From Myrica gale (taxonomy: Eukaryota > Streptophyta > Magnoliopsida > Fagales > Myricaceae), in the NCBI GenBank assembly GCA_963930655.1, contig OZ005608.1, forward strand, positions 18,935,271 to 18,999,270: 64,000 nucleotides of DNA. The letters are read 5' to 3'. The notes under the pieces were generated by a model. It was not told where the DNA came from, did not search any database, and saw only the letters and a program-made list of their open reading frames with translations. Shown one piece after another: positions 35,209 through 48,600 of the stretch. The position numbers and the translations under genes were made by a program. Every line of letters begins with the position of its first letter. Within the stretch, counting starts at the first letter, position 1.

Positions 35209-37546
35209 TTTAATAGGCAGCAACTTCTTTCCAACATCTCAATGCTTAAGGATAAAGGGCATCAGTTGACGCTGTTTAAGAATGTCCAACAAAATGTGGA
35301 TTTACTAAATCCAGAAAGATCTGAGTTTCATTGTGACTGACACTAGGAAAGGAATTCAAGCTTCAAATAAAGTACTGGAGACATTTCCGTTCTGCAGATA
35401 AGAATATGCCATTTTTTATGTCATGTTATGAGAAATAAAGCTCACCTCGTCTCAGAATTTGGCTCATTATGTCGAGGCTTCTCATCTTCATCAGGATCAG
35501 AGTCATAGTCCTCACCGTTCCATATGCGGCGTTTTGGCCTTCGATCCATGTCCTCTTCCACCTATATCCAACCCATCAGATCCAAACAAAAATATACATG
35601 GAAGAGGAAATATTGAGAAATATACAAGAAATTTGCCACAGGCCACCGACCTCTTCTGGAACTTGTGTGGTTGGTGGTGTTGACTGAAAAGGAACACTAG
35701 GCGCGTGTGGTATTCTGGAAAGTTGCTCTAGTAGTGTAATCCTGAAAATTTCCGTAGTTCAAAATACTTGTCAAGCGGACAGAGAACAAAAAAAAAAAAA
35801 AGCAAAGTAACACAGTAGTTGAAAGTACCTAATTTTTTCCATATCTTTGGGTGTGTTTAGATTCTCCATGTTGCATGGGTCAACGTGAAGAGTATAATCA
35901 GGGCCAAAATACTCATAGTACTCATTGTAAGGCAATTTATTATCAGGCTCTACTCCAACTGCAACTGCTGTCTGTGACATAGTAACAGATGAACTCATAA
36001 AAACAATCATCTCATCACCAATAAAGCTATAAAGAAATGGGCTGAAGAGGTACAGAGACTATGGACATCCAAAAGAATACCTCATAACACCAGCAGCGCG
36101 CAACATTGCGGATTGTATACCCTCCCCCACCCAACACCATCAGAGGCACGTTAAAAGATCTAAGAAAACGAAGGCAATCTGCATGGCCCCTCACAGACAA
36201 GTTGAAGCACCCCAACCTGTCACCAGATAATGAATCCGCTCCACATTGAAGAACAACTGCGTCTGGCTGATAAACCTCCATGACTTTTTGAATGATGGGC
36301 CGAAACAGACCACGGAAATTGTCATCATCCATTCCATCATTTAATGGCACATTCAGGGCATAATTCTTCCCAGACCCCCACCCTGTGTCCTTAATGTGCC
36401 CAGTACCGGGAAAGAAATCCCCAAATTTATGGAATGACACCGTCATGACTCTGTCAGTGGCATAAAATGCCTCCTCAACTCCATCCCCATGGTGGACATC
36501 AATATCAACATATAGCACACGCTGCACAGTTCGATAAATAAAAAGATCAACAAAACATAACAGCATGTAATACCGGTAAATAATTCTAAAATCTAATACC
36601 CAAACACTAGTTTAAGCACAAAATCAGAACCCAATAGCAAAATGAGGGCAACCACAAGAAGGTCTGTTAAGAAATATTAATATAAGCAACTTTGACTGAA
36701 AGGCCACGGTACACCTAAATGTTCAAAGCAAAACAAAAAATGATTCATAAAATACTTAACTCGGCAACAATGAAAACAATCCAGAAATAACCACAGGTCA
36801 AAACTTGATCAGAACTACCACCGAAATGTCAAATAATAGCACATGACAAAAAACCTGAGGCAAATGTATCCGAGAGCACTCTTTTTTGGGGGGGCGGGGA
36901 GTGTAAGTGTATCCAAGAGCACATCGACAAATAGCTCAAGAATAACTACATGGAAAAACCATTAGAAGAGAAAACAAACAAGAGAAATATTGAAGGACAA
37001 AAATACCTTGTGAACTTTTAGCAGCTCAAGAATACCGAGCACGATATCGTTGACGTAGCAGAAGCCGGAGGCCTCGGACTTCTTGGCGTGGTGGAGCCCA
37101 CCGGCCCAATTAAGGGCGATATCGGCATCTCCGCGGTTGAGCTTGACAGCGGCGCCGATGGAGCCGCCAGCGGAGGCCTGGCAGAAACCGAATAGACCAT
37201 CGAAGACGGGGCAATCCTCTCCGACATTGAAGCGCTTGGTGTGGCGGATGAAGGCGTTGTCAGAGAGGGTCTCAGGGGCGACAGAGGAGAGGAAGTCGAC
37301 ATACTCCTCCGAGTGGAAGCGGCGGATGTCAGCTGGTCCTGCAGGAAAGGGGCGGTTGATTTCCATCCGGCGGTGGAGTGCGTAGTGGACAATCAAGTTG
37401 TGGGCCATGCGGATCCTGTGGGGCTTCATCGGGTGGCCCTGACCGTAGTAGTAGTCCCCGATGCTCGGCTCATAGAAGTAGGTCACTCGCCGCTTCTTCG
37501 CATCTGGCCCCGATGGGAGTGAAACGCCCTCTCCACCATCCTCCAT
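34871..37546 (-). CDS. HDA6: Histone deacetylase, RPD3 class I, HDA6-type (complete, 6 exons)
   Basis: Coding exons on the minus strand: 37546-37007, 36521-36081, 35971-35829, 35741-35651, 35561-35446 and 34925-34871; all introns are GT-AG. The product is 461 aa, close to Arabidopsis HDA6 (471). The N-terminus has [20 protein letters not shown], a basic patch that may aid nuclear import. Catalytic His pair: GGLHHAKK (152-153). Zn ligands in DIDVHHGDG (D188, H190) and [12 protein letters not shown] (D276). Catalytic Tyr in GGGGYTIRN (Y315). The acidic tail ([11 protein letters not shown]) is typical. HDA6 removes acetyl groups from histone H3/H4 tails in the nucleus and silences rRNA genes, transposons and stress genes, working with MET1-dependent DNA methylation. 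The match is closer to HDA6 than to HDA19 ([11 protein letters not shown] start; RRMEINRPF). No defects are seen. Confidence 0.95.
35172..35206. repeat. (AG)n microsatellite in HDA6 intron 5
   Basis: An uninterrupted run of about 16 AG units within the 520-bp last intron (34926-35445) of the histone deacetylase gene. Likely polymorphic; no functional role is implied. Confidence 0.9.
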
Positions 37547-39040
37547 GGCCCCAAACCCCTCTCTCTGTCCAGTGGCAAAACTAGGACTCAATTTGAAGGG
37601 GGCAAACCCCTAAGGCGAAATGATATAAATTTGTTTTCCTACATAATGCAAAAAATGTCTTAAGAAATAAAATATCGAAAATTAAGGACTAAAAGCATTA
37701 AAAAATATTGAAATACACGTATCATACTATTTGCTGAGACTGAGAGGTGGCAATTGGATCCTACGAATTTGTATCAAAGATCTATGTCAAACACGTTGAG
37801 ACTGAAACATGGGCCTGTATAAACCCAAATTTTGTTGGCATCAAGCAACTATTGGCACTAACTAAAGAAAGACAACATCAGGAACATAAGATTGAGGGGA
37901 TAATGATCCCTATAAATCTATCTGCCCACTAATTGATTGGTGCTTACACAACACATGAACTGTTATTAACAAACAAGAATCATACTTCAGCATACAAATG
38001 AGGAAAAGTAAAAGCTGAAATTTCAATTGAAAATAAAGTTTACATAAGAAGACATTTACCGCCAATGCAAGCTACTGGAATCAGATTGCTTTCTGGGCTT
38101 TTAGTGATGAGAATTTCACCTCATTTATTGCTTTCTGGGCTTTTAGTGATTCATGGTGGGAGCTTCAAGTAGAAACAAGACAATCATAGTACAAAATCTT
38201 AATATGAAAATCAAAGCATATGACGACAAATATTTGAAGTTTTAATTCTGAAAAGGAAAAGCTTACCTCAAAAGAATCCCAAGGATGAACGAAGAGAACA
38301 ACTTCGGATCCTGGAACAACAAATAGATATATCAGAAAACAATTATATACTAAAAAATGCCTTAAAGAGTTAAAATATCGAAAATTAAGGAAATGTCTAA
38401 GCAAATGAACAAGTCATATTGGAAACACAAAGGTACCCTCTGTTATGTTTTCCGTTCATGTTCTCATACTGCTCGAAAAGAATTACTATGAATGGAATAG
38501 AAAATTAAATCAAAGCCACTTGCAAAATGTCTCATAGAAGAACCTACTGTTCTATATGGAAAATCAAGTGTCAAGGATATGATGAACATAGTGCAGTAAA
38601 GTGATCTTTTGGTATTGGAAATTGAGTTGTTAAAGTTCCATACAATATGATAACATTCGTAGAAAGAGACTGGATCATTAAAATAAAAAACAAAATACAT
38701 TCCTAAAATCAAAAAATACGTATCAACAATTCACAAATTCAATTTCATTAGTATCTAGTTAAAAAATTCACTAATCTACAACTAGTTAAAAAATTCAAAA
38801 AACAAAAATAATTTGATTAGCAATAACCAACCTTCATTGTCATCTTCAAAATCAAAATTAAGAACTAAAATTAGGCAAACATCAATCCCTACAACTACAA
38901 ATGCAAAGAAGGAAGGTAACTAAATTCTAAACTAATCATCAATTCACAATTCACTAATAACTAATCAACAATTCAAAAATTCAGTTTCAAGCCCTAATCA
39001 CATTCACAAATTACGAATTCACAGAATCACAATCGATAAT
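37547..39040 (-). other. 5' flank of HDA6, invaded by repeats
   Basis: Only about 23 bp separate the HDA6 start codon from a word, cagtggcaaaactaggactc at 37570 continuing through gaagggggcaaac, which resembles the end of a common plant repeat (cagtggcggagccagga-like). The rest is AT-rich. It contains a 24-bp direct repeat (attgctttctgggcttttag...) at 38083 and 38128. On the minus strand there is also a short exon-like segment at about 38278-38321 (cag|GATCCGAAGTTG...TTTGAG|gtaagc) that could be noncoding leader or a relic. No TATA box is evident near the start codon. Confidence 0.4.
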
Positions 39041-39440
39041 TAGCTGAGAGAGAGGTGAGAGAGGGATACCTGCTGGCGGCTGCTGCCCTGCACGACTGCA
39101 CGAGCACCGGATCACGGCGGGTCGGCAGCAATCGATGGTGGGCAGTGCACTGGAATCGGCGCTGAGAGAGAGAAAGAGAGGCTGAGAGGGAGTGAGCCGA
39201 GAGGAGAGGGCCGATCGACGGTGGTCGGTGGAGGATCTGAGAGGGAGTGAGCCGAGAGGTAGCGGGACGCTGGTGGAGGAGGAGCTGAGAGCTCAGAGGG
39301 AGAGGCGAGAGGGAGGAGTCGTGCGAGAAGGGGGAGGGAGAAATTTTGTTTTTGTTTTTTTTAAAACAGACCCTCTGATAATTGAAAAAAAAAGCGGGCT
39401 GGGCAAAAGGCGGCGGGCTGAGGCATATGGGCGGGCCGAG
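39041..39440 (-). promoter_or_regulatory. CT-rich leader-like block upstream of HDA6
   Basis: On the minus strand, GGGCC/GCCCG-rich DNA (39385-39440) is followed by about 300 bp of CT-rich, GC-balanced sequence. This ends GCCGCCAGCAG|gtatccctc, a good donor at about 39071-39069. It looks like a promoter plus a noncoding first exon. It points towards HDA6, 1.5 kb away, so it could be a distal first exon of that gene, or the leader of a lost gene. It resembles the block at 27610-28050. Confidence 0.4.
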
Positions 39441-39900
39441 GGGGGGCATGCATGTATATTACAAGCCTAAATCACCGCGACAATATGCACCAAATTTCAA
39501 ATAGGCTCCATGTGTTATTGTATCACACGGACAGCGTGGAAGCCCTACGCCCTAGATGGTGAAGTGAGTAGTTGTACTGGCGACGATAAATGTTCATTTT
39601 TCTGTCTTCTATGGAGACATGGAAAAAGTTGACACCGAGGCAAAGGACCTAATCATTCGGGGGAAGGATGAAGGAAAGAAATGGGTTTCCAAAGCTTTAC
39701 TGTCACTATCATTTTGTGATTATCATCTCTTGAAAAGGAAGATTTTATTGTTGGTTGATTGGGATGACCGCTTGAAAATAACAATCCCTTTTATAGTGCC
39801 AGTAACTTCTCGTGTCCGGTTATTATGTTGAGCATTAATATACTGAGCAGTGATGAACGACTGCTAGGATAAAAGCTTCATTATCCAACGATCCAGAACA
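39441..39900. other. Spacer with a short unrecognised open frame
   Basis: 39619-39831 on the plus strand has a 70-codon frame (MEKVDTEAKDLIIRGKDEGK...) of normal composition that I do not recognise. Nothing supports expression. The Copia remnant begins at about 39.9 kb. Confidence 0.3.
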
Positions 39901-39904
39901 CGCC

Positions 39905-42900
39905 ATATAATTTAAAATTAAAATACTTACTCCTGACTCGTAAATTATATCTCTCGATCTAGCGAAAACTATTTGTCTTGGTCTAGATTCATGCGAAGAG
40001 CATTGAGTGCCAAGAACAAATTGGATTTTGTGAATGAAGACTTTCTGAAACCCACTAGATGAAGACCCGTTGTATGAAACATGAGAAAGATGCAATGATT
40101 TGGTGGTTTCATGGATTCGGAATTCGGTTAGCTCTTATGTGAAAACCAGCCTTGCCTTTATTGACAATGCAAGGGGAATGTGGATGGAGCTGGAAGACTG
40201 GTATACACAGCAAAATGGTCCACGAATATTCCAACTTAAGAAGGTAGTGGCTGGGTTGATGCAAGAAAGTGATGCGGTCAGTGTGTATTATGGAAAGCTC
40301 AAGGTTTTGTGGGATGAGCTTGCTATTTACGACCCTATACCCGAATGTAGTTGTGGTAAGTTAAAGGTACTGATTGATAGACATCAGAGGGATTTTGTTA
40401 TTCAATTCTTAATGGGTTTGAATGATACTTACTAGAACATTAGAGATCAGATTATACTTTTAGTTCCTTTGCCTCCCGTTAATCGTGTTTTTTCGATGAT
40501 CCAGCGGTAAGAGAAACATCACAAAATGACTTCTAATGGTAACTCTTCTGAATCCATGCCTTTTATACTTAAAAAGAATTTTACTGATACAAAGTCCAGA
40601 CCCAAACAAAATTTCAACTCAAAGCAAAACAAACCTTTCTTTTCTCATTGCCGAATCATAGGGCATACACTGGAGAATTATTTTAAGGTGGGAAATGATC
40701 AACCACCTATCTGTACACATTGTTGTCATATGGTAGGCCACATAGCAGAAAAGTGCTATAAGCTACATGGCTATCCACCTGGCCATAGCTGAATCCAACA
40801 AACAAGAGGCTTGCTGCAAGCGTTAATGTTGTTACATGAGTACCGATGATGACATGGATGACAAAATGACTCTCACCAAAAATCAATACCTGGAAGTTGT
40901 TGAATTTGTTGCAACCCAAGCATTCATCCCTTTCTCATTCTGCCAATCAAGCTTAAATCATGTTGAAATCTTCTGCTAGTATTTCTGATGCAACCAAGAT
41001 ATCAGGTATTAGTATTTGTTCTTCCATCTCATCATCTAATAAGCATATATCGGGTACAGTTCCTTGGATTATAGACACTTGGGCAACAGATCACATGATC
41101 TGCTACCCCTCCTTTTTCACCTCTATTCCTTCTAAGGTTTCTTATACTGTAAAATTGCCGAATGGTACAATGGTACCAATGGATTCGGTAGGGACAATTC
41201 AAGTAACCGACATTCTCACCCTTCATAATGTCCTTTGTCTACCTACTTTTAATTTGCTCTCTGTTAAAAAGGTCACTGAAACCCATTCTTGTTGTTTGAT
41301 TTTATTTGCTGACTCTTCATTTTTACAAGACCTTTTGTCTTGGACAACAATTGGGATGGGTGAAGTTTATCTTGGGTTCTATCAACTGTGAAAAGATGAT
41401 GTTCCACCTTCTGCTTTAGCCACAAAATTATCCTTTGTTCCCGTATTTGTGTCCTTTCTAGCTTCTGTCACTCATGATGTTTTTGCTTTCAGCTTCTGAC
41501 ATTGTCGTTTATGGCATATTTCACATTCTAGAATGAAACTTATTGATGATCCCCTTGTGAAGGATATTACTTTTAATTCCAATGAAATGCCCTCTGCTAT
41601 TTGTCCTTTGTCCAAACAACATAAGCTTCCCTTTCCCATTAGTTTCATAAAACTGCTTCTATTTATGAAATTGTTCATTGTGATATTTGGGGCCCCATGT
41701 CTACTTATACATATGATGGTTCTAGATATTTTTTTAACCATCGTAGATGATTTTTTCCGCTGCACTTGGGTGTATTTACTTAAGGCGAAATCTGATACTC
41801 GGGTTTGTCTTGAGTCTTTTTCCAATGTGGTAGAATGTCAATTTAACACCAAAATTAAAATTTACGTAGTGACAATGGGCCCGAATTTCACATGTCTAAT
41901 TTCTTTCATACAGAAGGAATTATTCATCAAACTTCTTGCGTCGAAACTTCACAACAAAATGGAGTGGTCAAGCGTAAGCACCAACACATTCTCAATATCG
42001 CCTGCGCTTTGCACTTCCAAGCTCACCTCCCTCTCAAATATTGGAATGATTGTGTGTTAACTGTAGTTTATTTGATAAATAAAACACCCATTCCTTTACT
42101 TCAAAATCAGACCCCTTTTGAAATCCTTTTCGGTTGCAAACCCAGTTATAGCCACTCAAAATTTTTGGCTCTCTTTTTTGCTTCCACTCTCACTCATGAC
42201 AAAACTAAATTCAATCATCGCATTCATCGTTGTGTTTTCTTAGGATACCAATTTGGTGTCAAAGGCTACAAATTATTGAACCTTGACACTGTCACTATTT
42301 TCACCATCTGCTCCTCCCAATATTGACTTTTCAACCACATATGTACATCCTCGGCTCCTCGCTTGCCTTTTGATTCCACTTCACCGATAACTCCACTAGA
42401 TTCTTCCCCTGTATCTTCCACACCTTCCTTTGTGACACCTACCAGACCCTTCATATATTTCTTCCTCACAACCTCCTGTTGCTCCTGACTCTCCACTTGT
42501 CTTACTACCTTCCCTATCTTCTAGTACCCCTATATCCTTACCTCCCAATCCTTCACCTCTACCACTTTGCAGGTCCACACATAGCAGAACAATACCATAA
42601 TATTTACGTGACTATCACCATCAGCATGACCAATTCACTTCTCCATTACAATCGAACTCCAAGGCAAGTTTTACTACAGCAGGTAACGCTTTTCCTCTCT
42701 TGGCTTCCCTTTCCTACCATGGAATTTCTACTGCTTTTAAGACTTTTTCTTCCATTATATCAACCCAAACCGAACTTACTTCCTATGCCCATGCCTCTAA
42801 AAATACCAACCGGTGTTGTGCCATGGAATTAGAAATATTAGCCTTAGAATCCAACAACACTTGGGAGGTCACAGATCTACCTCTAGTCAAATATGCTATT

Positions 42901-44312
42901 GTTTGTAGATATGTATACAAACTAAAATATAACTCAGATGGTTCCTTGGAAAGGCATAAAGCCCGCTTGGTTGTAAAATGATATACTCAGTAAGAAGGGA
43001 TCGATTATAATGAGACTTTTTCACCCACTGCTAAGATGGTTACTGTTAAGTGTCTCCTCTCTCTTGTAGCCATTCATGGGTGGATATTGCAGCAGTTTGA
43101 TGTTAATAACACCTTTTTACAAGACGATTTGGAAGAGGAAATTTACATGCTCAAACCACAGGGTTACCATCGTGGAGGTCCTCATCAAGTATATAAGTTA
43201 CTAAAAAGTTTATATGGACTTAAAACAAGCCTCCAGACAGTGGTATGCCAAATTTTATTCAGCCCTCATTGACTTTGGTTTTATCCAATCTAAGGCTGAC
43301 TACAATTTATTTATCAAGCATTTCGATTATTCTTTTTTGGCACTTCTCGTCTATGTTGACGATGTGATTATTGTTAGCAATTGTGCTTTTTCTGTTGCTT
43401 CTTTCAAAGAGTTTCTCCACTCTCATTTCAAGCTTAAAGACCTTGGCATCCTGCGGAACTTCCTTGGGATTGAGGTTGCCCGCACTGCCTAGGGAATTCA
43501 TTTATGCCAGAGGAAGTATGCACTTGACCTCCTTGCAGATTCGAGCACATTAGGGAGCAAACCATTGAAGCTACCTATGGAACAACATACACACCTTAGC
43601 TAAGACATGGGAAGCCCACTGCCTGACCCTACTCCCTACCCTAGACTCATTGGCAAGCTTTTATATTTGACCATTGCTCGGCTAGATTTGAGTTACAATA
43701 TTCATATTTTGAGCCAATTCAATAACTGTTCTGCAGATGCTCACTTTTCCACTGTCCATATAGTGTTACGCTACATTCGTGCTGCTCCCGGACAAGGCCT
43801 ATTTTCTCCAGTTCTTCTACATGTACACTTCGGGCCTACTGTGATTCGAACTAGGGCTCTTATCCAGATACACAACATTCAGTGACTGGTTTCTATATTT
43901 TCTTAGGCTTTTCTCTCATTTCTTGGACGTCTAAGAAGCAATAGGTGGTCTCACGTTCCTCCATTCAAGCTGAGTACCGTGCGATGGCCACTACTTGTAT
44001 GGAAATAACTTGGATTCGTTACCTCCTTCAAGCCTTTCACATCTCCCATCCTTCCGCTGCTACTATGTATTGTGACAATGCGGCTGTGCTCCATATCGCT
44101 GCTAATTCATCTTCCACGAACGGACGAAGCACATTGAACTCGATTGCCACCTTATTCGTGATTTGATTCAAGTCAGACTCATTCACACCGATCATGTTGA
44201 CACCCATGATCAGCTTGTCGACATTCTTACCAAAGCACTTCTTGCTTATGTGATCTCTAGCCACCTCTCCAAGATGGGAATAGTTAATCTCTATTATCCA
44301 TCCTGCGGGGGG
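39905..44312 (+). pseudogene. Copia polyprotein, decayed (element A)
   Basis: Domains in order on the plus strand, with frameshifts and stops. Gag: ENYLSWSRFMRRALSAKNKL at ~39.95 kb, then VVSWIRNSV and QNGPRIFQLKKVVAGLMQES. Zinc knuckles: HCRIIGHTLENYF and CTHCCHMVGHIAEKCYKLHG. Protease near 41.06 kb: WIIDTWATDHM, where the catalytic DTG has become DTW. GAG-pre-integrase near 41.5 kb and integrase at 41.7-42.3 kb. Reverse transcriptase at 42.8-43.5 kb: LERHKARLVVK, FDVNNTFLQDDLEEEIYM, LLVYVDDVIIVSN. RNase H with QAEYRAMATTCMEITWIRYL. A polypurine tract, tgcggggggt, ends at 44312. No 5' LTR is visible, so the element is 5'-truncated. It is close to element B downstream in domain sequence. Confidence 0.88.
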
Positions 44313-45303
44313 TATTACAGCATGCATCCTCTGATGATACCGAGGAGACGATGAAGGAGGAGACAATGAAGAATGAAGAGAAGCAGTATACAACATTGTT
44401 CCAAGCTAACGTGAAGAAAAAGAAGAATAATGCCCTGAGGAAGGACGTGTTGCTAGTGCAAATGCAGAATCTTGCTAAGCTAGATTTTGTTATTTTCTGA
44501 GTCTCTTTTTATCTCTCCTTGCTCGATGTTCTATACGTCACCTCTGTTTCTATAATGTTCATTATAGTTTTTTTGTTAAGGTCACTACTGGGTCATTTTG
44601 GGTTCTTTGATTCTTTAGGAAGTGTATATATTATGTTCTTTTTATTTCCTTATTATTCAATATATTGGAGACATATTTTCTCTGCGTCTGCTCTTTTCCC
44701 TTTCTCTGGTTTTACGTCGCCTAGGAGAGGATCTTTTGGGTCTTAAAGCAGCTGAATATTAAACTTGGAGTAAAATCGCTTTCACATTGCAACTTATAAT
44801 ATTTTCTGATATTTTTGCGAACAACTTTAATTGTTCGTATCCAGTTTATCCTCTTTTTTCTCAAATGCTGGAGCCTCGACCTCACAAGTCATAATGATCC
44901 AATGACTCAGATAGTCCATATATCAACCATGAATCCAGTAAAAAAATTCAGATTATAATCAACTTTTCTTTTGTTTTGTTGCTAGTGAGTGCTTTTTGAA
45001 CGGTCCTGGATTTCCAACGATCCCTTTCGTTATCCATACGCTTGCATAAGTGTTTTGCATGTTGGGCATATTAGAAAAGAAGAGCTACAAGGGGGTTGTG
45101 CAGACGATGATTTCAAGGGTAAATCGCAGATCAAGAAGAACCGGGTTGGTATTTGCTGAAAAGCAGGTCAAATATTTTAATGACGTGCAGTCCAAAAACT
45201 GCTTGATCCGTGGAGATTTAATCCTAGCTATCACTCAACATAATAATCGAACCCGTAGCTTCCCTACCTTACAGTATTGTATTATCCTTTGAGTTCACTA
45301 TAC
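44313..45303. other. Region after Copia A: possible 3' LTR, then spacer
   Basis: Follows the polypurine tract with tattacagcatgcatcctc, so an LTR should start here with a TA...-type end as in Copia B. However, I find no second copy to define its length. A 53-codon open frame near 44340-44500 (MKNEEKQYTTLFQANVKKKK...) and another at 45050-45292 have no recognised motif. The region ends at the TATAC flank of Copia B. Confidence 0.35.
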
Positions 45304-45646
45304 TATTGTGACATGTGCATGCACAATTATCATCTCAACGTGAACCTGCTAACTCAACTCTCTCCACAACACCTGTATAGTCACCTGCGAAATCTTCTTC
45401 TTCAGCTCATAGCTAATATTATGTTATTCTGTTTTTCGTGTATATTCGTTTTTCTCTTTCTAGTGTCTTCTATGGTTGTTTGGCAGTTAGATTATTCTTT
45501 TTGCCTTTGGGGGTATATATTTGTACGTTTCTCTCATTCTTTGGCAAGATAATATATAGTAACTTCACCCAACTTACGACCTCTTCTTCCTCACGCCGAA
45601 TTCTCTCTGACACTTTTCTTTCTCACATTCATCATCAGTTTTGACA
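45304..45646 (+). mobile_element. Copia B, 5' LTR
   Basis: 343 bp, beginning tattgtgacatgtgcatgc and ending catcatcagttttgaca, directly followed by the primer-binding site tggtatcaaggca. It pairs with the LTR at 49269-49612. I counted about 39 mismatches by eye, roughly 11 percent, so the insertion is old. The 5' end is TA instead of the usual TG. The flank TATAC (45299-45303) matches CATAC after the 3' LTR in four of five positions. Confidence 0.9.
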
Positions 45647-48600
45647 TGGTATCAAGGCAATGACTACCGAAGAACCAACTATCACTTCACCTCCTCCCAA
45701 GAAAGACTCCAACATGACAAATGTCGATAACCCATACCGTTTAGAGAATTCTAATAACGCAGGAATTGTCTTGGTCTCAGATTTCCTGACTACCAAAAAT
45801 CATGCGACCTAGTCAAGAGCCATGTAGCGGGCTCTCCGTGAGAAAGGAAAGATTGAGTTCATCAATGGAACCCTGCCACAACCACCTTCAATAGAACTTT
45901 TTTTTAGTAGCTGGGAAAGGTGCAACAACATGGTCGTTTCATGGCTACACAATTCCATTGCTGCACCTCTTCGTCAAGCGTGGCCTTCGTAGACGATGTT
46001 CACGCAATTTGCACTGAGTTGCAGGATAGATTCACTCAACTTAATGGACCCAAAATTTACGAGTTGAAGAAAGCTTTAAGCAACGTCAACCAAAATGATG
46101 ACTTTGTAAGTGTGTATTATGAAAACTATTTTTTTCAATATTTGACTCATTACCTTCTTGTTCATGCGGAGATTTAAAATCTGCTTCTGACCGCTATCAA
46201 CGCAATTGTGTCATACAATTTCCGATGGGCTTGAACGAATCATACTCTAATTTGAGAGACCAAGTAATGATGATAGAACCCTTTCCAGCTGTGAATAAAG
46301 TGTTCTCTTATGTTCAACAGCAAGAACGGCAGAGGCAGGTGCTTTCCAATACCCACAAATACTGATAATGTAGCCCTAGTCACTCAGCGAAACATGGGTC
46401 CCTCAAAAGCAACTAAACCATCTGGAGGTTACAAAAAGGACAAGTTATTTTGTACACACTGTAAAATAACAGGTCACACTTTTGAAAATTGTTTTGAGGC
46501 TGGAAATTCCAAGCCTCCTTTGTGTTCTCATTGTCATATGACAGGAAAATCCTCTGAACGTTGCTACAAGCTGCATGGGTACTCACCTGGGCACAAGTTT
46601 TTTTTAAAAAATTTACTGAAGTTTCGGTTAATCAGGCAACTGGGCAGTTTTTTTTGAAGATACCGAAGAGCCAGCCTCATTAACCAAGGGACAAGTGCAA
46701 GAGATTAGGGCATTACTCAAAAAGGACTCTGCCACAGCCTCTCATTCTGCAAATCACATTCAAACCATTCCTTATTCTGTTAATAAAGATACTGCAACAA
46801 TGTCTGGTATTTCCTTTTGTCTTTCAGCTTAAATCCACAAAAATTTCGATTGGATCATAAATACAGGAGCTACAGATCACATGGTCTGTAGCACCTCCCT
46901 TTTGTGATATATTACCTCTAGTTGCTCTTACTCTGTGAAATTACCTAATGTGGAATCAGTCTGTTTCTCATATAGGTAAAATTCGTTTAACATATACCAT
47001 CACATTACACAATGTGTTATGTGTTCCATTCTTTAGCTTTAATCTTTTATCTACCCAAAAATTGACTGAACAAACAAACTGTTATTTTGTTTTCTTACCT
47101 CAGCTTTGTTTTATTCAGGACCTTGCAACATGGGTGACGATTGGGAGGGGTACGGACGCTCATGGACTTTATACCTAGACACTGAAGAAGTGCAGATTAC
47201 TGATCTAGATACCACCCTTCTCAGTCACAGTACACGACATAAATCTCCCATCATATCAGCTGTAACCAATACCTCACCACCATTTGACTTATGACATTAC
47301 AGATTGAGTCACTTGTCGTCTAGATTTCAACTTATTTTCACTCCTCTTTCATCTACTCCCTCTCCACACTCTCAACCATGTTTAATTTTTCCTATAGCAA
47401 AACAGTACAAGTTGCCTTTTAATGATAGTTTACATGTTTCTTCCACTTTATTTGAGTTAGTGCATCTAGATTTATGGGGACCATGTTCAACCATGACCTA
47501 TAATGAATCTAGGCATTTTTTTAACCATTGTAGAATATTTATCTAGATGTACTTGGACATATATGGTTAAAAATAAATATGAGACCAAATCTTGCATCCA
47601 ATCTTTTACGGCTCTAGTTGAAAACCAATTTGGTGTCAAAATTAAAATTTTTCATAGTGACAATGGTCCAAAACTCCACCTTCCCGAATTTTACTCTCAT
47701 AAGGGTATTATTCACCAAACATCTTGCCAAGAAACACCTCAAAAAATGACATTGTTGAGCGTAAACACCAACACCTTCTTCAAGTAGCTAAAGCTCTAAA
47801 ATTTCAATCGGGGTTACCTCTTAAATTTTGGGTAGATTGTGTCATGACAATGACTTTTTTAATAAATCTAATTCCCACACCTCTACTAAAAGAACCGTTC
47901 TCCTTTTGAAGTTCTCTTCGGTCATGCCCCATCCTACCAACATTTAAGATTTTTTGGGTGTCTTGCCTTTGCCACCACACTAACCTATGGATGAAAGAAA
48001 TTTAATCCACGCAGTAGACCATCCATTTTTATTGGCTATCCATTTGGGGGCAAAGGGGTATAAATTACTTGATTTATATGAGACTATTTTACCACTACAT
48101 GACAAAAATAGCCAACCTTCCACTCACCCTTATCCCTTTGTTTTTACCAACCCACTTGCAGATTTTCTTACTTATCCTCCACCTGTCGACTCACATGCAT
48201 CATCTCCATCTATATCACGTGAACTTCCTAACATGCCATCTCCTCCACAAATTTCACCTATTGCACCTATTTCCTCATCTCCACAGCTACCACCTGCTCC
48301 TATACGTCCTACACGTCAGTCCACCAGGGTCAGATCTGCACCTCACTTTCTTCAGGACTTTCATTGTCAGCAGGCTGTGTGTGACCCGTCTGCTCCCACG
48401 TCCCATGCTACAATTCTCATGGCTATAGGTACTATGAGCCCTTGAACTTAATGGAACCTGGAGCTTGACTGATCTACCACATGGTAAGACCCCCATTGGT
48501 TGCAAATGAGTTTCAAAATCAAGTTTAACTGTGATGGTAGTATTGAACGGTACAAGGCCCGTTTGGTCGCTAAGGGATATATACAACAAGAGGGTATTGA

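Noticed and set aside
35459..35697. Plus- and minus-strand small frames over HDA6 exons 4-5
   Set aside because: Antisense or intron read-through of HDA6 exons with verified splice sites.
36027..36080. Extension of the HDA6 exon-2 frame beyond CWCYE
   Set aside because: It reads into intron 2; the GAG|gtattc donor and the downstream [18 protein letters not shown] exon show splicing.
37018..37584. Several open frames overlapping the first HDA6 exon on both strands
   Set aside because: Shadows of the GC-rich coding exon; none has motifs and the HDA6 frame is certain.
39619..39831. 70-codon frame MEKVDTEAKDL...
   Set aside because: Composition is protein-like but I cannot place it in any family, and nothing supports a gene here.
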